Origin: Saccharum officinarum
Lineage: Eukaryota; Streptophyta; Magnoliopsida; Poales; Poaceae
Reading direction: 5' to 3'
NCBI GenBank assembly: GCA_020631735.1
Contig: CM036167.1
Span: 3,290,988-3,354,987 of the forward strand
DNA: 64,000 bases
Shown piece after piece: positions 46,412 to 61,186 of the stretch. The notes beneath the pieces were generated by a model that was not told where the DNA came from, did not search any database, and was given only the letters and a program-made list of their open reading frames with translations. Position numbers and translations under genes: made by a program. Position 1 is the stretch's first letter. Each line of letters starts with the position of its first letter.

Positions 46412-47270
46412 GACGTTGGCTGGGGTTTGAGGGCAACTCTTGCATACTTTGAGACCTAGAGACATACTTTGAGCTAGAGAACAATCCCTCCACTCATCTC
46501 TTTGCATAGTTGCACATGTTGAGTGAGATTGAGTGAGATTCAAGTGCATTGCTTGAGAGTTGCATTCTAGAGGCACTTGATCTTCGAGTTGCTGTGGATT
46601 TCTTGTTACTCTTCCGTGTTTCCCGACACGGTAGACGGCTTGGAGCAGCGAAGGTGATTGAGCTCGCAATTGGAGATTGTTGGAGCCCTCACCAAGTGTT
46701 GTAAGGGGTTCTTGATCCTTTCCCGTGGGAGTTTGCAAATTGGATACTCTAGTGGAGCTCATGGCTTGGAGGATCCCCATCTTGTGTGCGGTTGTGCGGC
46801 GCCCGCCGAGGGCTCGACTCTTGATAGTCGATTAGCTCGTGAACCGACAAGTGGGTGTATCGCCACAACGGGGAGTAGCTTGCCAGGAAGCAAGTGAACC
46901 TCGGGATAAATTCTTGTGTCATTCTCTTCCTGAGGATTTCTCTTGTGTTATTGATTGATTGATACTTCTCATCTCTACACGGCGGTATAATCTCTCGAAG
47001 CTCTTCTCTCGTATTACTTCTTGTTTCTAGCTTATATTTGTTGTTGTGTTTAGTGGATAGCCTTGTCTAGACTTGTGTAGGTGGCTTGCTTAATTAGTTA
47101 GAGCTAGTGCTTTTGCTTCGCCACCTTTCGTACTAACTTGTGGTTAAGTATTTATTGTAGAAGTTTTAATTAGGCTATTCACCCCCCCTCTAGCCTATTT
47201 GGACCTTACAAGTGGTATCGGAGCCGAGGCACCATTTATTTGAGGCTTAACAACCTACGGTGAAAAAGAA

Positions 47271-47669
47271 ATGGCTCAATTAAGCTTGCACATCAACAAC
47301 ACCAAGAAGGCACCTCACTTTGATGGCACAAATTATGCATATTGGAAGGTTAAGATGACCGCACACCTAAAGTCAATCAATAGAGAAGTGTGGAAGGTCA
47401 CCGAAACAAAATTTGAGGTTGCTAATCCGGAAGCACCTACACCGGTGGAAGAGAAGAAGCTCCAATGCAATGACATTGCCATTAGTGCTCTTCATGAGGC
47501 ATTAGATGACAAGACATTTGAGCAAGTAAAGAACATAGAGATTGCTCATGATGCTTGGGCCAAGCTAGAAGAAACATTTGAGGGCACCGAAGGCACAAAG
47601 ACCGCTAAAGCATATATCTTGCAAGAAAAATTTTCAAGCTTCAAGATGCAAGATGATGAGAGTGTATAA
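47271..47669 (+). pseudogene. gag: Sirevirus gag fragment, interior 3
   Basis: It carries the first 132 codons of gag, nearly identical to 42705-43100. It is cut at DDESV, where the sequence continues directly into LTR-D, which happens to supply a TAA stop. Shared GTAT at the junction suggests microhomology-mediated joining. Confidence 0.92.
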
Positions 47670-47890
47670 TCTCTTGAAGCTCTTCTCTCGTATTACTTCT
47701 TGTTTCTAGCTTATAGTTGTTGTTGTGTTTAGTGGATAGCCTTGTCTAGACTTGTGTAGGTGGCTTGCTTAATTAGTTAGAGCTAGTGCTTTTGCTTCGC
47801 CACCTTTTGTACTAACTTGTGGTTAAGTATTTATTGTAGAAGTTTTAATTAGGCTATTCACCCCCCCCTCTAGACTATTTGGACCTTACA
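47664..47890 (+). repeat. LTR-D fragment (last 227 bp of the Sirevirus LTR)
   Basis: It matches the 3' end of LTR-A/B/C (TCTCTCGAAGCTC... to GGACCTTACA). It is followed at once by the outer Copia sequence ACCGGGCACCC. Confidence 0.93.
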
Positions 47891-48385
47891 ACCGGGCACC
47901 CAAAGGTGCTAGAAGGCTATTGTGATGCCAACTAGATTTCTGATGCTGATGAGCTTTATGCCACAAGTGGATATGTGTTTTCTCTTAGAGGTGGTGTTGT
48001 TTCCTAGAAGTCTTGCAAGCAGATTATCTTAACGAAGTCTACAATGGAATCAGAACTCATAGCATTAGACACCGCTGGGTCTGAGGTTGAGTGGCTTTGT
48101 GATCTCCTTATGGATTTACCAGTTGTTGAAAAACCCATACCGGCTATTTCTATGAACTGCAATAATCAGACTGTGATTACGAAGGTTAATAGTTCTAAGG
48201 ATAACATGAAATCCACAAGGCATGTTAAGAGATGACTAAAATCTGACAGAAAATTGAGAAACTCTAGAGTAATAGCGTTGGACTATGTTCACACGTCTAA
48301 TAATCTGGCAGATCAGTTTACAAAGAATATGTCACATAATGTGATAGAAAGTGCATCGAGAGAGATGGGTATGAGACCCACTTGA
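47891..48385 (+). pseudogene. pol: Outer Copia pol, C-terminal part (RNase H)
   Basis: This is the continuation of 31160-33722 beyond the Sirevirus array. RNase H residues GHPKVLEGYCDAN, LYATSGYVFSLRGG, MESELIALDTAGSEVEWL and NNLADQFTK are visible, with TAG stops near 47923 and 48004 and one after HVKR. It ends ...MGMRPT with TGA at 48383-48385. A few codons of the outer element appear to be missing at the insertion point. Confidence 0.9.
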
Positions 48386-48608
48386 AATCTACTATAGTGG
48401 TAACCTATTCTATGTGATCAGAGATCCCGTGAAGTAGGACAGAGAAACAAGCTAGTAGTAGATTGTGAGGAAAGATCCCTTATAAAAACTCATTTCTGAT
48501 GCACATCTTTCCTTCTGTAAAGCAAGTTGGTTTTTTACCTTAATGTGTTCCAAGTATCTTGCTAAAGAAAAGATGTTGTCCTACATAACATCTTTTGAGG
48601 AATACAGC

Positions 48609-52509
<3,901 letters not shown>

Positions 52510-52831
52510 ACACCTATATGAGTCAGACTACTAGTCACAGTCTATGAGATTTGGGTAATCTCTAAATACTCATGAAAGGCACTGAAGTATGACTTATATT
52601 CTTCAAATAGAGGGGATGCTTTTTGCAGCCTAGTACCAGCAAAGGACTCTGGTGAATCTCACCTCACGTAAAACTGCCAATTTAAGGCATAGTCCATTGT
52701 TCAGTTGTGACTGAGTGAAACAATGGTTCTAGATGGATGTTCAACTTAACAGTCTCCATCGAAACACTAGTATATAAAAGAAATGTGGTTCTGAAACTGC
52801 TTTGTTACTAACCCTAGAGCTTGGTGGGGAT

Positions 52832-53871
52832 TGTTGGATATATTGTGGGCCTGGCGCATATTATATTTAATAAATCAATAAACTCTATGGTACGTAACAT
52901 TAGGCGGTGTATGGTTTTATGTCGTACGAGAATTTGACTAAATGTTGACTCGACCTATATGGTTGGAATTTATCCATCTATATTGAGAAGCTGAGAAAAG
53001 GACAAAGGCGTGCCACATGCGCGCGCGCCGACGCCACCACCGGTGCCCGGACCTGGCCGGGCCGTCGGCGTGGCGTGGCGAGGCAGGCAGGCAGGAGGCG
53101 GCGGCCCGCGAGCGGGTGGGCGTGGCGTGGCTTGGTTTTGCCACTAAATCCTCATGATTGCAGGAGTTTCTAGTCTCTTGTGTTATGGTGGATATGAGTT
53201 GGCTTTAATCTCATCAGTTACCGTCCCTTCGCTATTCCGTCTCCTGAGTTCTCTGGCTGACCTTCTTCCTCCCCGCTACGAGAATAAAAGTTCCGGTCCT
53301 TATCCCATTTTCCCTCTAAGACACATACCTCATATCACATCCTCTGCTGCTCGTGGCTTTCCCTGTCCTGTGACTCTGCGCGCACGGAGCCACGGGAGAG
53401 TAGGTGCCTCCAGAACCCTTGTCCACCTGAGAACCCTGCTCAGGGTGTGCGACAATTAGGTTATTGGGGAGCGTTACCACGACTACTCACATCTTCTTCC
53501 TGGTGTCGCTCGTGGGACATCGTCTTCGTCATCTTCCTCGTGACGCTCGCAGGACTGCTTGGCACGACGAACCTCTTCCTGCATCGCCTGTGGTCCATGA
53601 CTTCGAGCAACGCACTAGTCCGCACACTATGACTAGAGATGCAAGTGCAAGTGGAGCCTCCGATGGCCTCGGCATGGGACCCTCCTCTGGGTACACTCAC
53701 AACTCATCTTTTGTCTTATTCATAATATGTGTTCTTTCTGTTACGATTGGTATGTCATGTTTACATGTTCTAGCTCTTATTAATGATACACACATGCACA
53801 TATATGTCATCACAAGCCTGCTGTTATTTTTCTAGATAAAAATGACTCAGAAAATGCCTAAATTTCTAACA
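52832..53871 (+). repeat. 3' LTR of the outer Copia element
   Basis: It begins TGTTGGATATATTGTGGG after a purine-rich TTGGTGGGGAT and ends AAATTTCTAACA. It is 1040 bp and is followed by the target duplication GAACA. It holds an extra segment (about 53140-53375) not found in the 5' LTR. Confidence 0.94.
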
Positions 53872-54049
53872 GAACAACCTCATAAAATTATCTGGTCCTC
53901 TTAATAACCAAACCACTGTCTCTAGTTGTTCTGTCAGATATTAAATAATGTTTTCATCTTTGGAGCAGATTATAATTAGTGTTGGGGTGAAGGTGCTACG
54001 GGTACAGTACAATCCTGCTCTACAAATCCTCTTAACGCCTGACATTATA

Positions 54050-54640
54050 GATGGCCAGATGGCCCGTGGCCCGGTAACTTGGCACGGTCCGGTGGTGGGC
54101 GGGCCTAGGCCGGCATGGCCTGATGCTTAGGGTTGTGCTTGGGCCGCTCCTCAAGCACGCCGGTGGCACGACACGGTCCGCTTTTTTCTAGGCCCGATGT
54201 AGGCCCACTATATATATACATCCGGGCTAGGATTCTAACCCTAATAATAATCCCATGTCAGTTGTAGCTTCTTCAACGTAGAGCTGCAAACACCACATCC
54301 ACGTGCGAGGCTCCTCTCCAGAACTCCGCCTGAGGCAGGCTTCTAGACTCCTATCTACCCGAGGTAGACTCCTCCCACAAGCCCCGACAAGCGTTGGATC
54401 CTCTCCTTCCTCCCTCGACGGATATCAACTCCTCTCCATGACTCTGCCGCCTCTCTTCCCCAGCCTCACCTTCCCTCGGCGGACATCAAGTCCTCTTTGC
54501 AATTCGGCTCTTCCCTGGCCTCAACATGCATTGGCGTCGTAGGACTTAGGCTAGCCCAACATAGAAAAGGGCACGACGTGTCGTGCCTAGGCCGAAGGCC
54601 ACCCCATGACCCTAATCGGCCCGGCCTGGTGGCACTGCAT
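54050..54640. mobile_element. hAT-like non-autonomous element
   Basis: Dense words GGCCCG, GGCACGG, CGTGCC and GGCCTAGG are clustered at both ends (54060-54200 and 54565-54640) around a low-similarity centre. This is typical of a family of grass hAT elements with GGCCCGGCACG subterminal repeats. Exact termini and the 8-bp duplication were not resolved. Confidence 0.5.
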
Positions 54641-54865
54641 CCCATACCTGTTTAGACGGGTGAAGTCTTGGCTAGACTGTTAGTTGCTTGTAGCATTTAA
54701 GTTTTAGAAAAGACTATTTAAACCTCCCCATCTAGTCAACCATCTCGACCCTATAATATAGTCAAGCCAATTCATGATTTCGTATATCCTCATTATTTTG
54801 GTTTGACACTCCTAATACTTACATCAATATCAATTTTCCAAATCTTTATCCATATAAGGAAACCA

Positions 54866-56505
54866 AACTACTAAAAAAATGATTTTGTGAGGAACTGCCC
54901 AAACATTAACGGATGCAGTCACAAAATCCAACCGCCTCATAAAATGCAAGGATTTCTGGAGGTGGTCTTTTTCATTTACGAAGGCAATCACAATTAACCG
55001 TCTCGTAAAATGCATTTATGGAGGCAAACATTTTATTTGTGGAGGTGGTCAAGATTGTTGTCTCATAAATCAATTTACGGAGGCAATGACCGCCTCCTAA
55101 AATCGCTTTATGGTGGCGAGCCTCCTAAGAGGTCCATCTCCGGAGATGGATCCATTTTCAGAGGTGGACCTCTTATGAGGTACGCTTGTGAAAACAGACC
55201 CGAAGCCTACCAGCATGCCCAACACGACAATCACATATATACAATCTAGAGTTAGGGTTTGGAAACAGGCCTAAACCTCCATCGCACTCAGCTCTTCCTC
55301 TTCTTAGCCACCTCCCTCTCACTCAACCAAACACCAGCTCTCTCTCTTCCTCCCTCGGCCACAGTTCTCCTGTTGGCATGCTGACCGCCTGTCCCCTCCC
55401 CCATGGGGCCGCCCCTCCCTCTCTCCCATGGGGCCACCCCTCACTCTACCCCACGTGGCGATGCACGGCGCGATGGCCTCATGGCGGTGCGGATCGCCTC
55501 ATAGCGACGCAAGGCGGGCCAGCAGGTAGGGCAGGGCGCCCGTGTAGCGGTGCCTCTCCCTCTCCCTCGAGCGCAAGCACGACGGCCCCCGGTGGCTCTC
55601 TTGGCTCTCGGTGCGCATTCCGTCACCGAAGGCGACGTTGGGCATAGATTCAGCTGCGGACGTGTCGATCCTACTATGAGCGAGCATATCTGACTGTGGG
55701 TGAGTGGATCCATTGGCGGTGCGCTCGAGGAGGCCGGATCCGTCGGCGGCGCGCTCTAGGAGGCTAGATTCGTCGACGGGCTCAGCAGTGGCAGCTCCCG
55801 ACGGTGCAAGGGCGAGTGGCGGCTCCCAATAAAGACAGATCCCAGCGGCGCATAGGCTAGGCTCGGTGGGCTACTGAGCTAAGTGGGCCTTTTGTAATTC
55901 ATGAAATTATTTACAGAGGCGGGCATGTGCCCGCCTCCATTAATGGATTAACCGAGGCAGCAAAGCATCCACCTAGGTCTGCATTAACACAGATCTTTCG
56001 ACAGAGGTAGACACTTTGCCAATCCACTGTCAAACTCTTCTTGTTCATGCAAAGCAAGCCACTATTGAAACCAATTCATATTCATCAACTTATGTCTCAT
56101 TTGCCATTTACCAAATATGCTTGATTTCACATGATGCCATGATATCCCACAACATACAATCCATTTCATCAACTCCATTTGCATTGTTATCATCATCTTG
56201 AACGTTTCCATGAACAATAGACAAATTTGGTCTTCATTTGAACACTATGTGGAATACCATCAAGTTTACTTTCTTGTTGAACCTTTATATACCTCTCACT
56301 CACTATACATTCTTCAAGTGTATGCAATATGCTCAATTTCTTGTTCATCTTCTGCAGCGCCCGATCACCGCCACCTCTCCTTCTATGGCACACCCTCTTG
56401 CCACCGCACATCCTCCATGTGACCCTCGACACGCAAGAAGCCGCATGACTTGCCTGCCTTTGAAAATAAAAAATGACCGCCTCAAAAATACATTTTGTAG
56501 TAGTG
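54866..56505. mobile_element. CACTA (En/Spm) non-autonomous element
   Basis: The right end TTTTGTAGTAGTG is the inverted CACTA terminus (CACTACTACAAAA). The left end AACTACTAAAAAAATGATTTTG is a degraded version. Subterminal words GAGGCGGTC / GACCGCCTC and CCGCCTCATAAAATG recur at 54925-55180 and 56470-56485. The centre (about 55370-55870) is GC-rich and unlike the ends, possibly captured host sequence. No transposase is seen. Confidence 0.75.
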
Positions 56506-57800
56506 ATCTTCTCTCCTTCTCTATCTTCTAGAATCATGTTGTGACAAACAAGAATCTAGTTGTGAGGAACCCATCAATTACCATATACATTTTACTATCC
56601 ATATTTGTAATTTTTCTCTCTTTGTGGCAGCTAAATATTTATTTCAATCCTTAGCTTATGTTATGGTCGCTCTCGTTGTAGTCCATTTCACATCACTTCA
56701 TGATTACAAACTCAATTTCAAAATTTTAAAAATAACAAAGTTGCTACAAATTATTTATCCATATACAAAGTTGAAACTCTTGTTCTTTGAACCTTCTTCT
56801 TTAGATATCTCCTTTTGTATTTTAAAAGAAATAAGGATTTTATGTGTAAGACTATAATCTTAATTACTATAATGACACAAATGATCATTTAAGCCTACAC
56901 TATGCTATTGAAGATCATGGTGGAGCTTGAAGTGACATTTCGGGAGGGCTAATAGTATCGACCTAAAAAATATTAATATTGAATCCTAACAATTATGATT
57001 TACTTCAAAGGGATTTTAAAAAGCCAAGGAGCCATAGCCCTCGTTGACTGCAAGATTTCCTCTGATTCACTGCTCAAGATGAATTTTCTCTATCGGGTAA
57101 TCATGTGTGTAAGTACTCTTTTTAATAAACACATAGAAACATAGAGTACATGCTTACAAGTATACCATCAATATGGATACGTCACAATGTCTCGGTCAAA
57201 ATGTATAGATTTATCTAAAGTAACAACTAACGTAAATTATTGTTATAGGTATTAATATAATTTTAAATGAATTGTTATATCATATCACCGGTCTATGAGT
57301 CATTAGGGAATTTTTTTATGATTGCGAAAACATAGAAATATACTTATATTGCCCGTCATCCATGTATACTTGGTTTGCATGATGTCAAAACATGTATGCT
57401 TACCATACCTTAGTTTTTCATTTATTTAAGGTACATGTAAATGAATTTGCTAGTATCATTGGTATATGAGTTGTTAAGGGTTTCATTTTCATGATTGTTG
57501 AAACGTACAAATATACTTTTATGGTGCATGCGTGAGTGTACACTTGATTTGCATGTCACAACATGTAAGCTTGACATAGGTTAGTTTTTCCATGCATCGA
57601 CAATGATAAAAATGAGTAATTTAGAAACATACATAAACATGATTACATGCAAATTTAAGGTGTTACTTAGATTATCTATCATAATAGCAATTTGCTTTTA
57701 ATACAACTATCCTAATACATTATTTGGCATTCTTTTCTGTTTTCCTTCCATCCTTTCCAAATGAATAAGGTCGGAGTTTGTCCTTTGTCAAATAAAAGGG
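56506..57800. other. Non-coding AT-rich DNA
   Basis: No gene is supported. A diverged tandem duplication lies at 57270-57600 (see repeat). Otherwise I see nothing recognisable. Confidence 0.55.
57270..57600. repeat. Diverged tandem duplication, about 160-bp unit
   Basis: Unit 1 (about 57270-57428) and unit 2 (about 57442-57600) share the order of words: TATGAGT, TTTATGATTG / TTCATGATTG, AATATACTT, ACTTG-TTTGCATG, ACATGTA-GCTT and TTAGTTTTTC. Confidence 0.7.
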
Positions 57801-57802
57801 TA

Positions 57803-58039
57803 CTTCCTCCACCCTGAAATATAAAATATCCAAGTAGTTTTAGCACATATTATGTGGTATGATAAATGACGCATATAACTCTCCCTGATTACTATATATT
57901 TGGGTTGGTGATGGACATTAATGGTAGGTATGCATGTGAATATTGCCTTTAGGAGTGTTTGTTGTTCGCCTATAATACCTTATATTTTGGTACAAATTTT
58001 GACCTCTCAATTCCTTATATTTCGGGGTGGAGCAAGCAG
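57803..58039. mobile_element. Stowaway-like MITE with CTCCACCC(T/C)GAAATATAA ends
   Basis: The left CTCCACCCTGAAATATAA and the right inverted CTCCACCCCGAAATATAA are flanked by TA at 57801-57802 and 58040-58041. Confidence 0.75.
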
Positions 58040-58095
58040 TAAGAGATAAAAAAAAGGTGGAGGCACACATGCACATGTTGACCTATATATAGCCT

Positions 58096-58347
58096 CTCCA
58101 TCCAAAAAGAGTGCATGTCCTACTTTTCGATGAGGAGTCAAATATTTTTAAATTTAACTAAATATATACCAAAAAATATTAACATTTGTGATATTGAATA
58201 AGTGGCATTAGATTAATTATGAAAATTAATTTTATAGTAAGTTTATTTCGAGACATAAAGGTTGATATTATTTTTCATAAATTCAGTTTTAAACTTAAGA
58301 AAAAAATAACTTGGATCAAATCTAGAATTGCACTTTTTTGGATGGAG
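58096..58347. mobile_element. MITE with CTCCATCCAAAAA...TGCA ends
   Basis: The left CTCCATCCAAAAAGAGTGCA and the right inverted CTCCATCCAAAAAAGTGCAA form terminal repeats around an AT-rich interior. TA follows the right end; the left flank is imperfect. Stowaway type is probable. Confidence 0.75.
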
Positions 58348-59539
58348 TAAGTACGTGCTAAGCAAAAGGCTACTTGATCGATGCTTTTCATGAGATCCTT
58401 TTGATTGGTGAAATTTGGACTGTTATGCGTATCATCAGAGTAATAAAAAGACTCAATGATATGTAAAAAAAACAAAAGGCAGTTGGACTTCTAGTCTTAG
58501 CTTCATCTTAAATAAACGGATTCGTACTTACACAGATATTTTAATTATTTTAAAACAAAATATAATTTACAGAGATCTAGGAAAGCCCTAAACCGCAAAT
58601 GTCACCCATTTTGGAGTTTGGATCTTGGAGCCAGGTATACAGTATACCACGGAAACCCTGGAGACAGCTTATCGATCGCTCGGCCTCCGGACGCAAGAAA
58701 ACCTTCCATTTGGAGGCGAGCTGCAAGCTAGTCAACTGGCATGGCAGATGACATGCATGTTGTTTTATTGCTTGATCAGTTAGTAAGTAACAATTTAGCT
58801 CTGGATTATCGATCGCACAAGCTTCCAAACCCCATCATTCCCTCTTTGTCAATATAAACTCAAGCCAGACCGGCCGAATCCTTCTGGGGAGAATGACAAA
58901 CTCAGAGGCAATACGGTCTCAGGTGCTAATCACGATATGAGAAAAATCCTTGTTTATTGGAGAACATACAAAACAAGCTAGCTTAATGAAGTACTACTGC
59001 TGTGTGCTGTATCGATTGTACGTGGCTGCTCTTGCATTAGTATTTTTTAGAGGAAACTGCTTTTGCATTACTGAATATTTATACTTTATATACAACTGCC
59101 ATACCGGATCAACAAGGTCCTTAATGTCTTCTTTTCAGAACATATGCAGGAGAGCTGCAAGAGTTCTTTGATGTGCAGGTAAAGGAAAATCCGGAACCGG
59201 GCAACCGGCCAACAGTGTAACTACCAACCGAATGAAATCCATGCATAGCAGCGGCTGTACTGGATAGCACGGTAACGCAGTAAACCGCCCCACAATCTAG
59301 GCTGTTTCTACCTTTTCAAATTATAGTTCATTTTGCCGAAATCCAATCGCAATTTAAACCAAATTTACAGAAAAATGCACCATCTATATACTACCATATC
59401 AAATTAGTTACATTGAATTCTTAAAAAAATATTTTTTTTGATTGGCCATTTATTTGAACTTATAGATATTAATATATTTTTTCTAAAAATTTGGTTAAAT
59501 TTAAAAAATTGATCTAGTATAAAACAATTATAATTTACA
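58348..59539. other. Non-coding DNA
   Basis: No gene is supported. AT-rich sequence around 59310-59530 contains AATTATAGTTCATTTTG and TATAATTTACAATGTA words that may be the ends of another MITE. Confidence 0.5.
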
Positions 59540-59851
59540 ATGTAGTCCCTGCCACATCGAACGTTCGGATACATAGGACTAAACATGAGCTAATTATAAA
59601 ACTAATTACACAAATGGAGACTAATTTGCGAGACGAATCTATTAAGCCTAATTAATCCATCATTAACATATGTTATTGTAGCATCACATTGTCAAATCAT
59701 AGTCTAACTAGGCTTAATAGATTTGTCTCACAAATTAGTCTCAATTTATGCAATTAGTTTTATAATTAGTCTAGATTTAATACTTCCAATTAATATCAAA
59801 CATCCTATGTGATAGGGACTGATCCCTGTAACCGAACAAGCCCTTAAGCAG
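59540..59851. mobile_element. hAT/Harbinger-like grass MITE
   Basis: The left TAGTCCCTGCCACATCGAACGTTCGG and the right ATGTGATAGGGACTGATCCC are inverted counterparts. The interior has nested inverted words (AGACGAATCTATTAAGCCTAATTA against TAGGCTTAATAGATTTGTCT), so the RNA would fold into a long hairpin. This is a very common MITE type in grasses. Confidence 0.75.
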
Positions 59852-60425
59852 TAAGCCAATATTATAGCAGACAAAAGTATTCCAGAGAGGCAGAGACGCG
59901 AAGAATGAGACGTACAGTGTTTTCACCCCAATTATCAACTTTTGGAGGTTTTCATTAGAAAAATATCTATAGGCCTAGCTAGCAACAGTGCTGCAGCTAT
60001 GGATTAGACAATTCCTTATGGACCACACTGAAATTGAATTACCACTACTACTTCAACCCACCCAATTTACATGTGTGATTCTCTTGAAGCTGGAACTTTT
60101 TTTTACTGCTTAACTGAACTCAAACACTACTTTTACCCAAAAAAAAGGAACTCTTAACACCTATAGGCAGTACGTGCACCTATAAAAAGGGATTATGGGA
60201 CCCAGTTTTGTCAGATAAATGAAGCCCCTTGATTATTTCATATTTAGATCAGTGTAGCAAAGTAATTGGATGAGTAGCCAAAAACCCTAAGCGTCTATCC
60301 AATTCCCTCTCCAAACCAACCAACAAACAAACAGGCATCCATCTTTTTATATGTGCGTATACGCATCTAAACTATATCTTTCCATTCAGCAAAAAGGTCT
60401 TTTATCAATTGTGTTGATATCATAG
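59852..60425. other. Non-coding DNA upstream of the IDD gene
   Basis: No gene or recognisable repeat is visible. It is AT-rich. Confidence 0.5.
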
Positions 60426-60595
60426 TTTTAAATCTCCCGCTATAGCTGCCGCTATAGCCCGCTATAGCCTTTTGAGGCAGGGTACCGCTGTTTGTGTTCA
60501 TGTACAATTTAGCCGCTATATCCCGCTATAGCCCGATATAGCTCCGCTATTAGCTGTTTTAGAGATATACGGCTAAACACCTTAGCCCGCTATTT
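60426..60595. repeat. CGCTATAGC-word repeat
   Basis: Roughly eight copies or variants of CCGCTATAGC, itself close to palindromic (GCTATAGC), are packed at both ends of a 170-bp segment. It is probably a small transposon with subterminal repeats. The family is not identified. Confidence 0.7.
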
Positions 60596-61186
60596 GCATG
60601 ATCAATTGCTCATCTCCATATCCTCTTCCTGTACTCTTAGTCTTAGCTACTGCAAGGACAGGGCACAATGCAAACCCAGCAGCACTACACTACCAACTCC
60701 AGCTTTCCCCTTCTCATATAACCCCACAAAGAAAGCTGCTAAAACCTAAAGCAAGTGTGCAAAGTGCATCCTCTCTCTCTCTCTCTCATATGTTTGGTGC
60801 TGTCTCTGTAGCAGTTCCACAAAAGCCAACACCAAGACCCCTTCCTTCTTCCTACCACCACCACTCTCCTTAATTCCTTCTCCCAGCACAACCTGAGTTG
60901 TAATTATTATACTACAAGTACTCATCAGTATTCACCTCTCTTTCTCTCTCGTCTATTGTTTGTTCCCCCCATCTGGTTGTTGTTGATCTCTTCTTCTCCC
61001 CTCTGCCGCTCGGTGGCTATATATACGTCCAATCTAATCCCCATCCCAATTCCGTCTCCATCGCCTGATCAAACCACCAGAGGTAGGGGGAAAAGGAGCA
61101 AGTTTTCTAGCTCTTCTTCTTGTTCCGTAGTCCGTACTATTCTTAGCGCTAGCTGTTCTTCACCAAGATCGCCTCGCGCGTCACCC
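60596..61186 (+). promoter_or_regulatory. Promoter and 5' untranslated region of the IDD gene
   Basis: It contains a CT microsatellite (about 60770-60788) and other pyrimidine-rich stretches, a TATATATA box, and a leader with no intron signal I can confirm. An in-frame ATG at 60956 lies upstream of the TATA box and is unlikely to be used. Confidence 0.6.
61018..61025 (+). promoter_or_regulatory. Probable TATA box of the IDD gene
   Basis: TATATATA lies 162 bp upstream of the predicted start codon, in a pyrimidine-rich promoter context. Confidence 0.6.

Larger units (their letters stand above)
45725..47210 (+). repeat. LTR-C of the Sirevirus array (5'-truncated, retains promoter)
   Basis: It starts at the equivalent of 41657 in LTR-B and ends at ACCTTACA before a primer-binding site at 47213-47224. 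It contains 498 bp (46165-46662) missing from LTR-A and LTR-B, holding further GCGTCCGGT repeats, TATAAATA and a probable transcribed leader. Confidence 0.92.
33743..47890 (+). mobile_element. Tandem Sirevirus array: LTR-A, interior 1, LTR-B, interior 2 (truncated), LTR-C, interior 3 (fragment), LTR-D (fragment)
   Basis: The array is inserted in the RT/RNase H region of the outer Copia. LTR-A lacks its first 505 bp compared with LTR-B. Interior 1 (34775-41108) is full length. Interior 2 (42645-45724) stops in integrase and joins directly to a 5'-truncated LTR-C. Interior 3 (47211-47667) contains only the start of gag and joins to LTR-D at a 4-nt microhomology. LTR-A and LTR-B differ at about 20 positions by my count, which indicates a young element. 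The 3' end of LTR-D abuts host Copia sequence cleanly. At the left the true LTR start and target duplication are missing. Assembly error must be excluded. Confidence 0.9.

Noticed and set aside
46165..46662. Insertion in LTR-C as the explanation of the length difference
   Set aside because: The segment contains the TATA box and leader expected of a complete LTR, so deletion in LTR-A and LTR-B is the simpler reading.
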